21,646 bases of DNA from Syntrophorhabdus sp. PtaB.Bin184. Its GTDB lineage: Bacteria; Desulfobacterota; Syntrophorhabdia; Syntrophorhabdales; Syntrophorhabdaceae. Below, one piece after another: positions 20,384 through 21,646 of this stretch (positions within the stretch are counted from its first letter, which is position 1; every line of letters starts with the position of its first letter). The notes under the pieces are model-generated. The model ran no database searches and was not told where the DNA came from. It saw only the letters and a list, made by a program, of their open reading frames with translations. Position numbers and translations under genes: made by a program. The stretch covers positions 1 to 21,646 of the forward strand of contig MVQQ01000196.1 of the NCBI GenBank assembly GCA_002067555.1, written 5' to 3'.

Positions 20384-21595
20384 ATGGTGCATTACGCATG
20401 GATCATCGCTTTCACCGGTACACTTGTCACCATTCTGGCCCATGGCTTTGGCAGGATGTCCTATTCGGTGATACTGCCGCCCATGAAAGACGGCCTCATG
20501 CTCAACTACACTCAGCTTGGCTCCATTGCGACAGGCAATTTCATCGGCTATCTCAGCCTCGCCATCATAGGCGGCTTTCTTGCCGCCCGATTCGGGGTGA
20601 GACGGGTCGTCTTCGTCTCCCTCCTCGTGATAGGCGTCAGCCTTTTCCTTACCGGCCTTGCCGATTCATTCTCCTTCGCCTTCGTGATGCGGCTCATAGC
20701 CGGGCTCGGTAATGGAGGGAGCTACGTTCCCATCATGGCGCTGCCCGCCGCCTGGTTCATAATGAAGAAAAGGGGCCTGGCCACCGGGATCGTGTCCGCC
20801 GGCATCGGTACGGGGCTCTTCCTGGCGGGCATCATCCTGCCCCCCATCATCTCGCACTTCGGAAAGGACGGGTGGCGCTACGCCTGGTATTTCCTGGGCA
20901 TCGCTGTCTTCGTCCTCGCATTCGCCTGCTACGCCTTCCTGAGGAACAACCCGGCGGAGAAGGGTCTTTCCATGTACGGCGGCACCGAGGAGCAAAAGGG
21001 TGGCCCGAAGGTAACTCTCTTCTCGGCCTTCAAGGACGTTGTCGTCGAATCGGAGATCTGGAAACTCGGAGCGGTCTATTTCATGTACGGCTTCTCCTAT
21101 ATCATCTACCTCACCTTCTTCGTCGCCTTCCTTACCAAAGAGATGGGCATAAGCCCCATCGCCGCGGGCAGGATCTTCGCGGTTCTGGGCATCTTCAGCA
21201 TCTTCTGCGGCGTCATATACGGCTGGATATCCGATGTGCTCGGAAGAAGGTACGGTTCCATGATCGCCTACCTCACCCTGGCCCTCTCCTACGTCATCTT
21301 CGCCTTCTGGAAGGACACCACCGGTTTCTACGTGTCGGCGGTCGTCTTCGGGATCGCCGCCTTCTCGATCCCGACCATCATGGCCGCGGCATCAGGGGAC
21401 GCCGTGGGTGGGCGGCTCGCCCCTGCCGGCCTCGGGTTCATAACCCTCTTCTTCGGTATAGGCCAGGCCCTGGGACCCCTGGCGGGTGGCTACATAAAGG
21501 ACGCCACGGGAACCTTCACCAACGCCTTCCTCCTCTCCGCCGGAGTCTCTCTGCTCGGCGCCTTCGGCTCCCTCATCCTCAAAAAGAAAGCCTGA
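20384..21595 (+). CDS. Major facilitator superfamily transporter
   Basis: A 403-residue protein with about 12 hydrophobic segments and two similar halves. Visible are GFGRMSYSVILPPMKDGL at the end of helix 1, the loop 2-3 motif GGFLAARFGVRRV (an MFS motif A variant), RLIAGLGNGGSYVP, KKRGLATGIVSAGIGTGLFLAG (helix 5 region), a central hydrophilic loop (NNPAEKGLSMYGGTEEQKG), and the second motif A copy GWISDVLGRRYGS. It would move a small solute, probably an organic anion, by proton coupling; the substrate cannot be read. I choose ATG 20384 because GGAGGTGGA stands just before it; a frame from 20348 adds 12 unlikely residues. No gene neighbour indicates the substrate, although the divergent sensor kinase could regulate it. 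Confidence 0.9.
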   Translation: MVHYAWIIAFTGTLVTILAHGFGRMSYSVILPPMKDGLMLNYTQLGSIATGNFIGYLSLAIIGGFLAARFGVRRVVFVSLLVIGVSLFLTGLADSFSFAFVMRLIAGLGNGGSYVPIMALPAAWFIMKKRGLATGIVSAGIGTGLFLAGIILPPIISHFGKDGWRYAWYFLGIAVFVLAFACYAFLRNNPAEKGLSMYGGTEEQKGGPKVTLFSAFKDVVVESEIWKLGAVYFMYGFSYIIYLTFFVAFLTKEMGISPIAAGRIFAVLGIFSIFCGVIYGWISDVLGRRYGSMIAYLTLALSYVIFAFWKDTTGFYVSAVVFGIAAFSIPTIMAAASGDAVGGRLAPAGLGFITLFFGIGQALGPLAGGYIKDATGTFTNAFLLSAGVSLLGAFGSLILKKKA

Positions 21596-21614
21596 TAGCT
21601 TTCTTTTTGAGGAT
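21575..21614 (+). terminator. Terminator hairpin containing the MFS stop codon
   Basis: A perfect 17-bp inverted repeat, ATCCTCAAAAAGAAAGC (21575-21591) and GCTTTCTTTTTGAGGAT (21598-21614), with a six-base loop CTGATA that contains the TGA stop codon (21593-21595). The 3' arm is U-rich (CTTTCTTTTT), as in terminators where A and U tracts are part of the stem. It could work on either strand. Confidence 0.75.
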
Positions 21615-21616
21615 CC

Positions 21617-21646
21617 GTCTCAGGTCCCAAGTTTCAGGTCTCAGGC
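21617..21646. repeat. Start of another seven-base tandem repeat, cut by the window edge
   Basis: The units CAGGTCC, CAAGTTT, CAGGTCT, CAGGC follow the transporter terminator up to the end of the window. They have the same unit length as the other intergenic arrays but a different unit sequence. The extent beyond the window is unknown. Confidence 0.5.

Overview
The window looks like a chromosome segment from an anaerobic, GC-rich bacterium of the former Deltaproteobacteria (Desulfobacterota), possibly near the syntrophic orders. This is an inference from gene content: ferredoxin-linked indolepyruvate oxidoreductase, a TrpB2-type tryptophan synthase, GTP-dependent PEP carboxykinase, a multi-PAS hybrid kinase and the order dnaX-ybaB-recR. 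No marker gene fixes the taxon. Most genes lie on the minus strand. I see no insertion sequence, prophage or CRISPR array.

Layout. Positions 1-1785 hold a partial lipoprotein gene, a second lipoprotein of unknown function and a DUF1850-type secreted protein, all minus. pckG (1819-3612) precedes them in transcription order. Positions 3771-6533 form a housekeeping block read on the minus strand as tRNA-Ser(GGA), SRP RNA (ffs), dnaX, ybaB/ebfC, recR. Positions 6579-13519 are a tightly packed minus-strand operon: a 78-residue Cys-rich protein, a class I aminotransferase, a degenerate IorA-like protein, iorB, iorA, a family 2 glycosyltransferase and a GNAT-like protein. The aminotransferase and IorAB together would interconvert (aromatic) amino acids, 2-oxoacids and acyl-CoA with ferredoxin. 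Upstream of it lies trpB2 (13609-14970).

The most notable finding is the trpB2 leader (14971-15179). It has a good sigma-70-type promoter and an almost leaderless 15-codon ORF, MTNTATNNWWWRRKL, with three consecutive Trp codons. After it come a 14-bp terminator hairpin with a U-rich tail, a 13-bp alternative (antiterminator) pairing that starts exactly at the leader stop codon, and a second terminator-like hairpin. Together these make a complete candidate Trp transcription attenuator on a stand-alone trpB2.

On the plus strand are a fructose-6-phosphate aldolase/transaldolase-like gene (15520-16164) and an MFS transporter (20384-21595). The transporter ends in a 17-bp hairpin that contains its own stop codon. 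Between them, on the minus strand, is a 1265-residue hybrid sensor kinase with an ABC-substrate-binding-like sensor region, four PAS domains, HisKA/HATPase and a receiver domain.

A second theme is short tandem repeats. Seven-base arrays, often as opposed arms, occupy gaps at 3696-3768 and 13529-13605 and the window edge. One seven-base array lies in frame inside the dnaX linker, and a nine-base array fills the trpB2/fsa divergent gap.
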